This document shows positions 33,215-43,239 of a stretch of 64,000 nt of DNA, piece by piece. Source of the DNA: Simmondsia chinensis (taxonomy: Eukaryota; Streptophyta; Magnoliopsida; Caryophyllales; Simmondsiaceae). Numbering within the stretch: the stretch's first letter is position 1; every line of letters starts with the position of its first letter. Location of the stretch: the NCBI GenBank assembly GCA_018398585.1, contig JAGTTD010000019.1:8779702-8843701 (forward strand). Reading direction: 5' to 3'. The translations under genes were made by a program, and so were the position numbers. The notes below the pieces were generated by a model that was not told where the DNA came from, ran no database searches, and saw only the letters and a program-made list of their open reading frames with translations.

Positions 33215-33470
33215 GGTTGAAGGCAGCTCACTTTAATTTTGGATACTGAACATGTGAACCCTAGGGTTGTATATATACCCACATGTAAATAAGACTCCCG
33301 ATCGATCGGGGTCCCGATTGATCGGTATTTCACCGATTGATCGGCGTACCCCCTGGACGCGTCATGCTTCTGAGCACCTTTCACATTGATTGGCTTCTTC
33401 CCCCAATCAATCGACGAGCTCCCTGCTTTCCTCCTCATAAATACTAATAATTTGAGGCATATTCCTAACA
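32982..33470 (-). repeat. 5' LTR of the minus-strand copia element (489 bp)
   Basis: On the minus strand it runs from TGTTAGGAATATGCC to CCGCACA. It has a TATA-like 'gtatatataca' (33268-33278) and a (TC)16 microsatellite at 33179-33211. At 33298-33420 it holds several CGATTGATCGG words followed by 'cgtaccccctggacgc', closely similar to a patch in the neighbouring gypsy LTRs. No partner LTR is present at the other end. Confidence 0.8.
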
Positions 33471-33473
33471 ATT

Positions 33474-34990
33474 TGTGATTTTAAAGTGTGTTTTAAAACC
33501 GTCTACTTGCAAGCGCACGAGATCGTCATAACTTTGTTGGGTATACAGGTCGTATCCACAGGGAATCGTGTTGAGTTAGACTTAGTGATTAAAGAGCGGT
33601 TTGAATTTTGTGGTTTTTGTTGTTTGAAAAAATTGTTGGCTAAATTAATAAAACTGAATATAAAGTAAAGGTGTCAATTCAATTGAGGTTAGTTTAGGGA
33701 GTGAATTTAGGATAGCTTTACACGTATCCCGTCATTATATTTTACTTAGGACAATAATTTGAAGGACTTAGGCTACAAGCTCTAAGCCTTGGTTAATATA
33801 TAAATTAGGGCTTAGGGTAATGAACTAGCCTAAAAGCATAACCTATGTTAGCACCCTAAGTGTAGCATAGGTGATCTCATTAGCACTACTTAATTCCTTT
33901 GTTACTCTTAATTCAATATTAATTTATATAAAAGATTGGGTTCAGGGTTGGGTACAACCTCAACCGTGACCACATGTGAAATACTATTATGTTATGGTCT
34001 AGACTACAAGCACAAAACTAATTGCTGAAAAGTTGGAGATCTAGTCATGGCTACAAGCACACATACAAAAATGTCCAACAATCATGAAGAAGTTCTCACA
34101 GGCGTGCGAATATAACATAACTAAACCAATCATCAAAAGTATAATATAAATCTGGGATACGGGCGGTTATCCGCCCTTTATCCTTGAACTACAAGTCTAC
34201 TCTTCCGTAGGAGGTTTACACATCATTCAAATCCAAGAAAGAAAACAATAATGATAAAACTAAGGATTTGAAGATTCCACCAATTGATGTTGACGTTGAT
34301 CCTTGCTTTGATTCCCCAATACTCCAACCACCTGCCCTTCGGCGTTTGAGAATCCCTCGGATCTCGTAGCGGCTTCGGAAAGGAAAGGAGGAGAGGAGGC
34401 GAGGAGGTGTGGCAAAAGATGTGAAATTAGGTTTCCCCCTCTTAATTTATAAGTGGGGCGTCCTTAGGGTACGTCTCGTGCCCTCCACGATTGATCGTAA
34501 AAATTGGCCGATTGATCAGCCACAATTTTCACAGCTTGCCCAGTTAAATTAAAACGGGTGTAACTTTTTATCCGTAAGAGTTATGGACCAAATTATATAC
34601 CAAATCCAAGCTCTCGAAGAGATGTACGTGACCCAAGTGGTTTCATAAGTAGATTAGCAAATAATGGGTCATATATACCCTTCTTTTAACGTTTTGCTCG
34701 TTTTAAGCTTGACCAATTGCCAAATGCATGGTCAATCGATCCACGCTCCCAAGGAAAGACTATTTTTGATCGAATCTTGACCAATGGTACTTATTTTGTA
34801 CACGTGGTCGGGTTTTTCAAAGTAGTCTTCAATTATGCCTTGATTACGCTTAAATCTTCCACTTTTTAACTTTTGTTTTCTCTGTTGCACTCTAAGCCAA
34901 AATGTACCTAGATTACAACAAAAACACACATATAAAAGCCAAATATATTGCAGGAATGAAGAATAAAATATGTAAATATAAGGCACATCA
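33474..34990 (-). repeat. third Athila-type LTR, inverted
   Basis: The sequence is the reverse complement of the LTRs at 21441 and 27369: on the minus strand it starts TGATGTGCCTTATATT at 34990 and runs to TTTAAAATCACAAAT at about 33471, where the terminal CATCA has been lost next to the copia LTR. There is no gypsy internal sequence attached. Its outer flank (34991-34995) is GTTTC, the same five bases as the left flank of the 21441 LTR. Confidence 0.9.
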
Positions 34991-34995
34991 GTTTC

Positions 34996-35519
34996 CAATT
35001 TTACAGTCAGATTGTGGGGGTCGAAGGCCATTGCGATACACATATTTGATTATAGATCGGGTGCTTCTACACGCTTTTGTACCTATAACTTAAAAATAAA
35101 TTATTTTCAAAATGTAATTCTTTTCCTTTAAAGTCTATGTAGGTATAATTAGAAACAGGTGATGTTGCGCTTTTTATACATATTTATGTTTACCCAGGAA
35201 TATTCATTAATCAAAATTTATATATTCTTTTATGTGTATGTATATATATGTAAAAATATATATTATGTTTTCTTGTACATGTTTATATTTATTCACACAT
35301 GAGCATGTGCATATAAATTAAGATACTTTGTTTTCAAAGTCAAAATTTTCTTGCCTCTTTTAAGTATGTGCATATATATGTACACACGCATAGACATCAA
35401 CATATACATAAAGGTAATATTTTCCGAATGTGAACTTGTCTTTCCTCTTTTATGTGTATTTATATATATGTTAGAGGATATATTATGTGTTGGTGTAAAC
35501 ACTGTAAAATCAAGAAAAC
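34996..35519. other. AT-rich spacer with degenerate 'tatatatgt' repeats
   Basis: No gene. From 35220 to 35490 three related segments each pair 'cttttatgtgtat(g)tatatatatg' with 'atattatgt' or 'catatatatg', suggesting a decayed tandem repeat of about 120 bp. Confidence 0.45.
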
Positions 35520-36090
35520 TGGTAACTATCCGATCTTCAGGTTTCGAGGCGTGAAGTCACTTTCCTTAAGACTTATTTCAGTGTGTGAAATAGTCTCGGG
35601 GATACAACGATAACCAAGTAAAGTGGAGTGAAAGTATGTAAAGGGAGATATATGGAGATGTAAGAGAATGACCGATTTTCAAATGCAAAGACACTTTGGA
35701 ACATCATTCATCAATCAAATTGGCGGGGTATACATAATAGATCAAGTGAAAGAAGACATCCCAAAACATACCCCAAAACAGGGGCGCAAAACCCTGGCAG
35801 TTATCTCGCAAAAACTGGGAAAAATTGTCCCTGTGTGTCGGCACACAGTTCTGCAGATTCGGTTCTTTTGATCTCTGTGTCGACACACGGGCCCTGTGTG
35901 TCGACACACACCTCTACATCCCTATTTCTGTAAGAATGTGTGTCGACACACAGCCCTGTGTGTCGACACACATCCCAGTACACTTTAAAACATATAAAAA
36001 CACATCAAAGCACTTAGTACACACATTTGGGACCAACTTCAAAACACTTCATTCACAAATTTCATTACATAATTTAAAAATACATCAACA
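35520..36090 (-). repeat. 3' LTR of the palindrome-rich copia element
   Basis: On the minus strand it starts TGTTGATGTATTTTTAAATT directly after the polypurine tract and ends GGATAGTTACCA. It aligns with 40756-41326 over its full 571 bp with scattered differences. Confidence 0.88.
35831..35973. repeat. cluster of TGTGTCGACACA palindromes in the LTR
   Basis: Five inverted-repeat units based on TGTGTGTCGACACACA lie within about 140 bp; the first has GTCGGC in place of GTCGAC. The same five occur in the partner LTR at 41068-41209. Confidence 0.9.
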
Positions 36091-36660
36091 TTCCCCCACT
36101 ATTTTCAAAGTACAGTCATTCTCATAAACAAGATCTCTAAGTTAAAGGAGGCCACGTCGCGCATCAATGAGGGTGTCTATTGATTGAACCCTTAGTTAGT
36201 GTTGACATGTTTGCAATTAATCGGATCGAAGATGGTAGACTAATCTTTGAACCACTCAACCCTTTTGACTAACTGAACACACCACCACGCACTAGGCGTT
36301 CTACTCCCCTTACATACCTTACACCTCCCAGATCGACACATATGACGCCGTGTGTCCTGTATCCTTCGCGAGTGTATCAGGGCCAAACCCTTTGTCAAAA
36401 ATCACCCCTTGAAGCGGCCAAACTTCACACTCACTAAGGTGGACCCCAACAGATCATGTCCTGCGACCGACATTCTGTTACAAGATTATCAAAGCGGGGT
36501 CCATTAAGAGCATACGCTCATCCTTCAAATCTCTGACGCAGTACCAAGCACTTCACACACGGGATGGAAAAAGTCTTTTGTGCTTGCAGCCACATGGATG
36601 ATAAAACTCACTCATTGAACCTGAGACCTAGCGTCTGACTAGGCGTCCAGTTGAGGGTCA
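36091..36660 (-). other. 3' non-coding region of the copia element
   Basis: The 570 bp between the RNase H stop and the polypurine tract show no ORF or known motif. This is longer than in most copia elements. Confidence 0.6.
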
Positions 36661-36661
36661 A

Positions 36662-37317
36662 TCATGGGTGACTAAAAACGACAGGTTTTAACCCCATCCC
36701 TGTGCAAGTTTTCAGGACTAAGTCTCTAGCAAGGCCTTTTGTGAACGGATCTGCTAGATTCTGACTTGTCCTCACAAAATCCACAGTGATGACACCTTCT
36801 TGAATCAGATGTCTCTCTATACTGTGTCTCATACCAATGTGTCGAGACTTCCCATTGTACACCTCACTGTACGCTTTAGAAAGCGTAGCTTGACTACCAC
36901 AATGGATAGAGATCGGTGAGATAGACTTAGGCCACAAAGGCATCTCGTACAAGAGATCCTTTAACTATTCGGCTTCTTTAGCCGCGGAAGCAAGAGCTAT
37001 AAACTCCGCTGCCATCATAGAATCAACTATACAGGTCTGTTTCTTGGAACCAAAAGAAACTGCACCTCCATCGAGTGAGAAAACCCATCTAATAGTTGAG
37101 GCATGATCCTCCCCATGGGAGATCCAACTAGCGTCCGAGTATCCCTCCAAAATCGGGGGATACCCCACATACGAAATACCATAATCTATGGTACTCTTCA
37201 GGTACTTCAGTACTCCATAGATCGCTTGCCAATGTAGCTTACTCAGATTGCTAGTCTATCTACTAAGCTTTCTAACAGCATAGGCTATGTCAGGCCTAGT
37301 GCTAATCATGGCGTACA
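36662..37317 (-). pseudogene. copia RNase H
   Basis: Two ORFs, 37168-36965 (GYSDASWISHGEDHAST, then SKKQTCIVDSMMAAEFIALASAAKEAE) and 36952-36662 (PISIHCGSQATLSKAYS, NGKSRHIGMRHSIERHLI, NLADPFTKGLARD), together make a full domain. They are separated by a stop at 36962-36964. The Asp of the second block (usually IHCDSQ) is Gly here. The end of RT (a stop-broken copy of the 'ISNLSKLH' region) precedes it. Confidence 0.86.
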
Positions 37318-38530
37318 TCACACACCCAATGACTCGACTCGGGCATAATCCAACTGATAAACAAGTGGGCCCCAATTCGGTACCAATTTCATACTTGGGT
37401 CCATGGGTGTGAGCACCGGTGCACATGCACCACAGTTGAATCTCTTCAACACACTCTCTACATAGTGGGATTGAGTCAAGGATATGGAGTCCCCATTCCT
37501 TACAAGCCTTATACTAAGGATTACATCGGCATCACCCATGTCTTTCATAGCAAAGTTTTCAGAGAGAAACCTTTTAGTCCTCTCTACTTGCTCTAGATCC
37601 GTACCAAATATCAGCATGTCATCCACATACAAGCAAATTATGACACCTTTGCCATTCTCAAACTTGCTATATACATACTTATCCGATTCATTAATCATGA
37701 ACCCGTTGTTCAGAACAACCTCATCAAACTTTTGATGCCATTGTTTCGGGGCTTGCTTCAGCCCATACAGAGAGCGTATGAGTTTACATACCTTCCTCTC
37801 TTGGCCCGGTACAACAAACCCTTGAGGTTGTTTCATGTACACTTCCTCTTCCAATTCATCATTCAGAAAGGCCGTTTTCACATCCATTTGGTGAATTACG
37901 AGTTTATAGATAGAGGCAAGAGCGATCAACACTCTTATAGTCGATATCCTAGCCACGGGGGCATAAGTGTCAAGTAGTCTAACCCATATTTCTGGGTAAA
38001 CCCTTTACCCACCAATCAGGCCTTGAACTTATCAATAGTCCCATTGACTTTCATCTTCTTCTCGAAGATCCATTTACACCCGATCGGCTTACTACCTTGT
38101 GGAAGATCCACCAATATCCAGGTATTATTGCCCATGATGGAATCCATCTCATCATTAATTGCCTCTTTCCAAAAAGCGGCATCATGAGACCTCATTGCCT
38201 CATCAAATGTCATAGGGTCAGCCTCCATGACATGACAACGTGGTACAACAGAGACCACATCATTTCTCGAACCTTCTACCAAAAAGGTATAGAAGTCCGA
38301 TCCGAAAGATTTCTCTTTCCTTACTCTCTTACTCCTTCGGAGTTCTGGAGTAGAATCGGAGGTTTGTTCCCTCTCATGGTGAACATCATCATCACCATAC
38401 GACACTGGTGTTTCGTTATCAACCGGTACATAATCCCTCGGTCTAGGGATAGAAGTGAACCGATTCTCATCAAAGATGGCATCTCTCGACTTTATTACTG
38501 TATTAATACCAACATAATCATTTGGCTTAA
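37318..38530 (-). pseudogene. copia reverse transcriptase, YVDD intact
   Basis: The N-terminal part is in the 38405-38016 frame (SKRVRKEKSFGSDFYTFL linker, FWKEAINDEMDSIMGNNTW, PIGCKWIF). After a frame break at about 38015-37960 the 37956-37318 ORF continues: QMDVKTAFLNDELEEEVYM, CLYVDDMLIFG (about 37640-37609) with both catalytic Asp present, and LTQSHYVESVLKRF. It then runs into an altered, frameshifted end. One or two shifts are all that separate this RT from an open frame. Confidence 0.9.
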
Positions 38531-39125
38531 TTATATGAATCGATACGCTTTACTGTGCTGTGCATACCCAACAAATATGCTATCGATGCATCTTTCACCT
38601 AACTTTTTACGTTTAGGTTCAGGGACTCTAACTACGGCCCTACACCCCCACACTTTAAGATAACTCAACTTAGGGGGTCTACCGTTCCAGTGTTCATATG
38701 GGGTCATTTTGCTTTTCTTATTTGGAGCACGGATCAAAATGTGACAGGCCGTTAACATAGCCTCACCCCAAAAACCATCGCTGAGACCTGAGTATGACAA
38801 CATGGAATTAACCATTTCTGTAAGAGTCCGGTTTTTCCTCTCAGCCACGCCATTTTGTTGTGGCGTATACGGTGTGGTAATTTCATGCACTATACCGGTG
38901 GATTCGAAATACTTGGGGTCATAGTACTCTCCACCACGATCCGACCTAAGTCGTTTCAGGAAGGTTTCACAATGTAGTTCTATTTCGACTTTATATGCTT
39001 TAAATATTTCTAACGACTCATCTTTATAATGAATCAGATATACATAGCAATATCTCGAACAGTCATCAATGAAAGTGATAAAGTATTGTTTTCCCCCTAT
39101 GGTAGGAGTACCTTTGAAGTCACAC

Positions 39126-39341
39126 AAGTCGCTATGTATCAACAACAACAACAGTCCTAGTGCCTTGCGGTTCCAGCATAACGCGGGGTCGGGGGGGGGG
39201 GGGGGGGGGGGGGTGGTGTACACAGCCTTACCCCTTCCGGCAGGAAAGGAGACTGTTTCCGGGGACCCCCAACCTGGAGTGGTTGAGTTCTTGCAGATAA
39301 ACCATCAATTCATCAATCGTGCATAAGTCGCTATGTATCAA
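39126..39341 (-). mobile_element. Au-like SINE inserted in the copia integrase, with 17-bp target duplication
   Basis: The SINE body is 39324-39143 (182 bp, minus strand). It is flanked by the identical 17-mer AAGTCGCTATGTATCAA (39126-39142 and 39325-39341). On its own strand: a short head of about 50 bp, a box B-like GGTTGGGGGTCC (39274-39263), GGAAACAGTCTCC, 'aaggctgtgtacacc', a 23-C run where Au SINEs have a short C run, 'gaccccgcg', and a (GTT)n tail. I do not see a clear A box. Au-like SINEs are mobilised by LINE enzymes, and the long target duplication fits target-primed reverse transcription. Confidence 0.92.
39191..39213 (+). repeat. 23-G homopolymer inside the SINE
   Basis: The + strand shows 23 consecutive G. 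At the matching place the two related copies at 16012 and 43304 have only 3-6 bases of the same kind. Confidence 0.9.
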
Positions 39342-39566
39342 ATCAAGTAAATTCGTTTCTCTTTGTACCGATGGAAACGGTAACTTAGTTATTTTCATTA
39401 GCATACAAGTTTTGCATTTATCATCTACTTTTTCAACATGTGGAATCAACATCGAATTAGCAATTTCACGCATTTTACGATAATTCACATGTCCTAATCT
39501 ATGATGCCATAAATAAGTGGAGTCAAGCAAATAAACAGAACTAGCACTTTTATTATCGATATTCAA

Positions 39567-40755
39567 CTAAACATATAGTTACAAAGATACCCCTTTCCAA
39601 CAAACACGCCCCCCTTCGACAGTACAACCTTGTTAGACTTGAAGACCAGTCTAAACCCGAACCTATTGAATAGGCCACCAGACACGAGGTTCTTCTTTAC
39701 ATCCGGGGCATAGTATACATCAGTAAGGGTAAGGGTTTTTCCAGAAGTGAAAAGTAAATCAACTTTTTCCTTCCCCTTTACCGGTATACTCGCTCCATTG
39801 CCCATGAACAACACAATACCGTTGTTCATGGGTTTCAATTCTGTAAAGAAACCTTTGTCTTTACATACGTGCTTTGTGGCCCCTGAGTCAACCCACCAAG
39901 AGTCATCACTCTTGACTAGGTTGATCTCCGAGATCATCGCCACGAACCTATCGTTCAAATTTTTGTTGCGATGATCCTGCCCCTTCCCCTTATTGTTCTT
40001 AAGACGGATGCAGTCCCTCCTCAGGTGACCGGGCATATAACACTCCCAACAAACCAACTTCGTTTTCTTTTCGTTGTGTTTCTTGTGAAAGTGTCCGGTT
40101 CGTTTGGTCCTTTTACTCATCTGGCCTTCTTCTGTGACATTGATCTTTCCAATGTCACCGAGGCGGTCCTTATTGCCATCTTGTAACCTGTAGCCTTCCT
40201 CAATTCTCAAAAGGTTAGCCAATTCTTTGATTGACATATCTTCCTTTTTATGCTTGAGAGACTTCTTAATGTCTCTCCAAGAAAGGGAAAGTTTGTCAAT
40301 CAAAGATGAAACAATAATGGTGTCATCCATGTTCATATTATGTTGTATAAAATGATTCAAAATTCGTTCAATTTCATGGAATTGCTCCATGACCGGACGA
40401 CCATCCACCATTTTATAGTTATTAAATTGACTAACTAAAAATTTCTTACTTGTGGCGTCTTCTGCCATGCACCGAGCCTCGACCGCGTCCCACAGTTCCT
40501 TAGCGGTTGGGACGTTGGAGTAGATGTCGAAGAGGGCGTCAGTCATCCCATTGAGTATGTGCCCTCGACATATGCAGTCATCATTCTCCCACTTTAACCG
40601 GGCTCATTGCTCGGCTAGTGTCTCCTCCTCCTCAGCAGCGGGGGGTGCAGGGTATGGGGTATTCAGGACATACACCACGTTGAGCATTGTGATCAGGAAG
40701 TGCATCTTCCTCGGCCAACGATGGAAATTCCTGCCATCAAAACGGTCTAATTAAC
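39567..40755 (-). pseudogene. copia gag and protease
   Basis: The gag N-terminus (FDGRNFHRWPRKMHFL, about 40741-40690) starts right at the LTR edge without a start codon. One stop at about 40604 separates it from the 327-codon ORF 40546-39563, which holds LWDAVEARCMAEDATSKKF and the UBN2 core, a basic linker, a complete zinc knuckle CWECYMPGHLRRDC (40059-40018), and the protease signature WWVDSGATKHVC (about 39903-39868) with intact DSG, followed by LTDVYYAPDVKKNLVSGG. Very well preserved apart from the one stop and the missing start. Confidence 0.9.
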
Positions 40756-41326
40756 GGGTAACTATCCGATCTTCAGGTTTCGAGGCATAAAGTCACTTTC
40801 CTTAAGACTTATTTTAGCGTGTGAAATAGTCTCGGGGATACAACGATAACAAAGTAAGGTGGAGTGAAAGTATGTAAAGGGAGATATATGGAGATGTAAG
40901 AGAATGACCGGTTTTCAAATGCAAAGACACTTTTTCATCATCATTCATCAATCAAATTGGTGGGGTATATATAATAGATCAAGTGAAAGAAGACGTCCCA
41001 AAACATACCCCAAAACAGGGGTGCAAAACCTGGGAAGTTATCGCGCTAAAACTGGGAAAATTGTCCCTGTGTGTCGGCACACAGTTCTGTAGATTCGGTT
41101 CTGTTGATCTGTGTGTCGAAACACGGGACCTGTGTGTCGACACACACCTTTGCATCCCTGTTTCTATAAGAATGTGTGTCGACACACAGCCCTGTGTGTC
41201 GACACACATCCCAATACACTTCAAAACATATAAAAACACATCAAAACACTTAGTACACACATTTGGGACCAACTTCAAAACACTTCATTCACAAATTTCA
41301 TTACATAATTTGAAAATACATCAACA
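40756..41326 (-). repeat. 5' LTR of the palindrome-rich copia element
   Basis: It aligns to 35520-36090. On the minus strand its end reads GTTACCC where the 3' LTR has GTTACCA, and gag coding sequence starts within about 15 bases. No TGGTATCA-like primer site follows. Confidence 0.88.
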
Positions 41327-41869
41327 TTATGTTCCTTTTTCTCATTTGGACAACAACTATGAACAAATTAAAGTTTGTAATTCTTGTTCTCGACCCACTT
41401 AGGTGTGGTGTTCAGTTTCAGCCTTGTAGGGCGCCTTTTTTTTTATTTATTTATAATAATGTTCTTTCTCCATTTATTGAGAAAAAAAGGCTTTAAGTCA
41501 ATAAGCAAAGTTGTACCTTTGATTTGGTAATAACGCCTGCAATCTTGAGTTTTGCGGTTCCGATAGAGTGGCTCAAGTTGTAATGAAAAGTGAGTGTGTA
41601 GGAAGATATTTGAGTGAGTGCGAAAGGAATATGCAAAAACTGTGAGGGACAATGCACGACTTCGTTTATTTAAGAAACCGCCCACTATTGCGGCTACAAT
41701 TTTTGTTGTTTTTTTTTAAATCTTATTTAATTAAATAATGAAGGGCACTATTTTGTCAAGAGGTGTTGTTAATTTTAGAAATGCAATTTCATCTATTGTT
41801 TTTTTAAATTAATTTCCCTTTATGTAATTTGACCATAATTGTTTTAAAAAATTACTTGTAGATGTTATT
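41327..41869. other. intergenic DNA beside the copia element
   Basis: No gene identified. An 80-codon minus-strand frame (41685-41443) has no known motif. Its upstream part has a gene-leader-like composition but nothing stronger. Confidence 0.4.
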
Positions 41870-42490
41870 TGACATTTTTTTTTGTACGTGAGACTTTGGA
41901 ATTGTATGATTTAGTGTATTGTATATTTATTTTATTTATTATTGTATGTGATATTTTGAATGATTAGAGCGAATAAGTGATGCGATAATAATGTGTAGAC
42001 GATTAATAATTTGTTTTTCTAAATTAGGTGTAGATGTTAGTCGATTTTGTTTTTTACGTGAGACTTTGGAATTGTAAGGTTTTGTTTTTTTAGAGTTTTA
42101 ATTTATTATTGTTTCATGTGATATTTTGTACTTGTGAGTTTAAATGTTTGAGAGACTGTAGCGAATAATTTGTCTTAGTGTTATCGAAAAGATTTATTTT
42201 ATTTGTTGTTTTATATGGCAATTTGTAAATGTAAGTTTTAAGGTTTGAGAGATTGGAACTAATATGTTACATGATAATAATGTGTAGATGATTAATTATT
42301 TGTTTTTATAAATGGCTTATAGATTGTAGTCAATGTTGGTTTTTACGTGAGACAATTGAATTAAAACATCTAGTGGTTAGATATTTATTTTATTTTTTGT
42401 TTTACTTGATATTTTGTAATTGTAAATTTTAATGTTTGGGATATTGGAGGGAATAATTTACGTGATAATAATGTGTAAAAGATTAATGTA
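41870..42490. repeat. degenerate tandem repeat, AT-rich
   Basis: The words 'ttttacgtgagac' (41880, 42052, 42341), 'gtgatattttg' or 'gatattttgt' (41947, 42119, 42410) and 'gataataatgtgtagacgat' (about 41983, 42271, 42463) recur in the same order. Units are roughly 170-290 bp and diverged. No terminal repeats. Confidence 0.6.
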
Positions 42491-42831
42491 TAGAAGTAAG
42501 TGAAATCATATTGATGAAGTAATTATGGCTTTTTTTCGAATAGTATCTTTTCTATATTATTATATGTGAAATTATTTAGAAAAAGTAATTTATTTGCGAA
42601 AAGTAAGTGATGCCTTTTTTTTCCAATTCAAATATTGCATGTGTTAATCATTATGAAGTTTGGAAGAGGTATTTGTGAATATTTACTTTTTAAAAGTATG
42701 GTTTTGGAAATGAGGTTTTGGTGAACTTAATTTTTGAAGTCATGCATTATTTTTCCAGGAATTGAGAAAAGGATGTTTTTGAGAGCACCACATTTGGCTT
42801 TAATAATATAGAAAAGATTGATGGCTTTGTA

Positions 42832-42863
<32 letters not shown>

Positions 42864-43118
42864 TTTTTTTTTTATTGTTTTGCAAATTTATAGATTTATT
42901 GGTTTGTTATCATCAATTTTGCAAAATACATATTTTTTTTAACCCACGAAAAATTTTTAAATGTTACCAAAATTTTTGGAGGGAAATCTATTACCAATAG
43001 AAAAGAGTATACTGTTAATATTGCTATATATAATACCAATAGATTGGTTTTTTTTTTTTTTTTTTTTTTTTGTTTGTACAAAAGGGGCCATTTCCATATG
43101 GTATATGCATGATATTTC
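42491..43118. other. AT-rich spacer with (TA)n and a 26-T run
   Basis: (TA)n lies at 42835-42862, T runs at 42863-42873 and 43048-43073. Frames crossing the T run give only Lys- or Phe-runs and are not genes. Confidence 0.5.
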
Positions 43119-43239
43119 ACCTAAGAAGGTACCAACATGCAAATATCAGATCTCTTTAGAACTCCGAAGTTAAGCATGCTTGGGTGAGAAAAGTACTAAG
43201 ATAGGTGACCTTCTGGGAAGTTCTCATGTTGCACCTTTT
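43119..43239 (+). pseudogene. 5S rRNA-like sequence (SINE head)
   Basis: About 120 bp, full 5S length, with the 5' arm more diverged (43119-43155) than the internal control region (43160-43225). It is single, not in a tandem 5S array, and is fused at its 3' end to SINE sequence with no spacer. It is thus not a working 5S gene. Confidence 0.82.

Larger units (their letters stand above)
28876..33470 (-). mobile_element. Ty1/copia element, minus strand, 3' LTR missing
   Basis: Reading leftwards from 33470: 5' LTR (33470-32982), primer site, gag, protease, integrase, RT, RNase H, and a polypurine tract AAGGTGGAGG at about 28892-28883. The LTR that should follow is absent; instead an 11-base joint leads into the end of the Athila-type LTR. 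Coding frames are broken by about fifteen stops or shifts, and the RT active site is altered. It is therefore both truncated and inactive. Confidence 0.88.
38531..39566 (-). pseudogene. copia integrase, split by a SINE
   Basis: GAG-pre-integrase lies at 39566-39343 (YLWHHRLGHVNYRKM, CKTCMLMK, ending at LLDLIHSDLC). The rve core resumes at 39127 in the 39223-38531 ORF: FITFIDDCSRYCYVYL (Asp), RSDRGGEYYDPKYF (Asp) and TPQQNGVAERKNRTL (Glu), then WGCRAVVRVP and IFVGYAQHSKAY. The words LIHSDLC appear on both sides because the SINE's target duplication repeats them. All catalytic residues are present; the insertion is what breaks the gene. Confidence 0.92.
35520..41326 (-). mobile_element. Ty1/copia element, minus strand, with palindrome-rich LTRs (5.8 kb)
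   Basis: Two 571-bp LTRs (35520-36090 and 40756-41326) flank copia gag, protease, integrase, RT and RNase H in minus-strand order. A polypurine tract AGTGGGGGAA (36099-36091) abuts the left LTR. The right LTR adjoins gag without the usual leader and primer site, so that part is deleted. A SINE splits the integrase. Flanks AAAAC and TTATG do not match as a target duplication. It is better preserved than the other two copia elements, with an intact YVDD box. Confidence 0.9.

Noticed and set aside
35831..35973. Regularly spaced palindromic repeats that look like a short CRISPR array
   Set aside because: Spacing is irregular, the units are inverted repeats within an LTR, and the same cluster occurs in the partner LTR of a plant copia element.
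42896..43173. Short frames spanning the 26-T run
   Set aside because: They encode only Lys or Phe runs around a homopolymer.
43119..43239. A working 5S rRNA gene
   Set aside because: It is a single diverged copy fused directly to SINE sequence, with no spacer and no tandem array.
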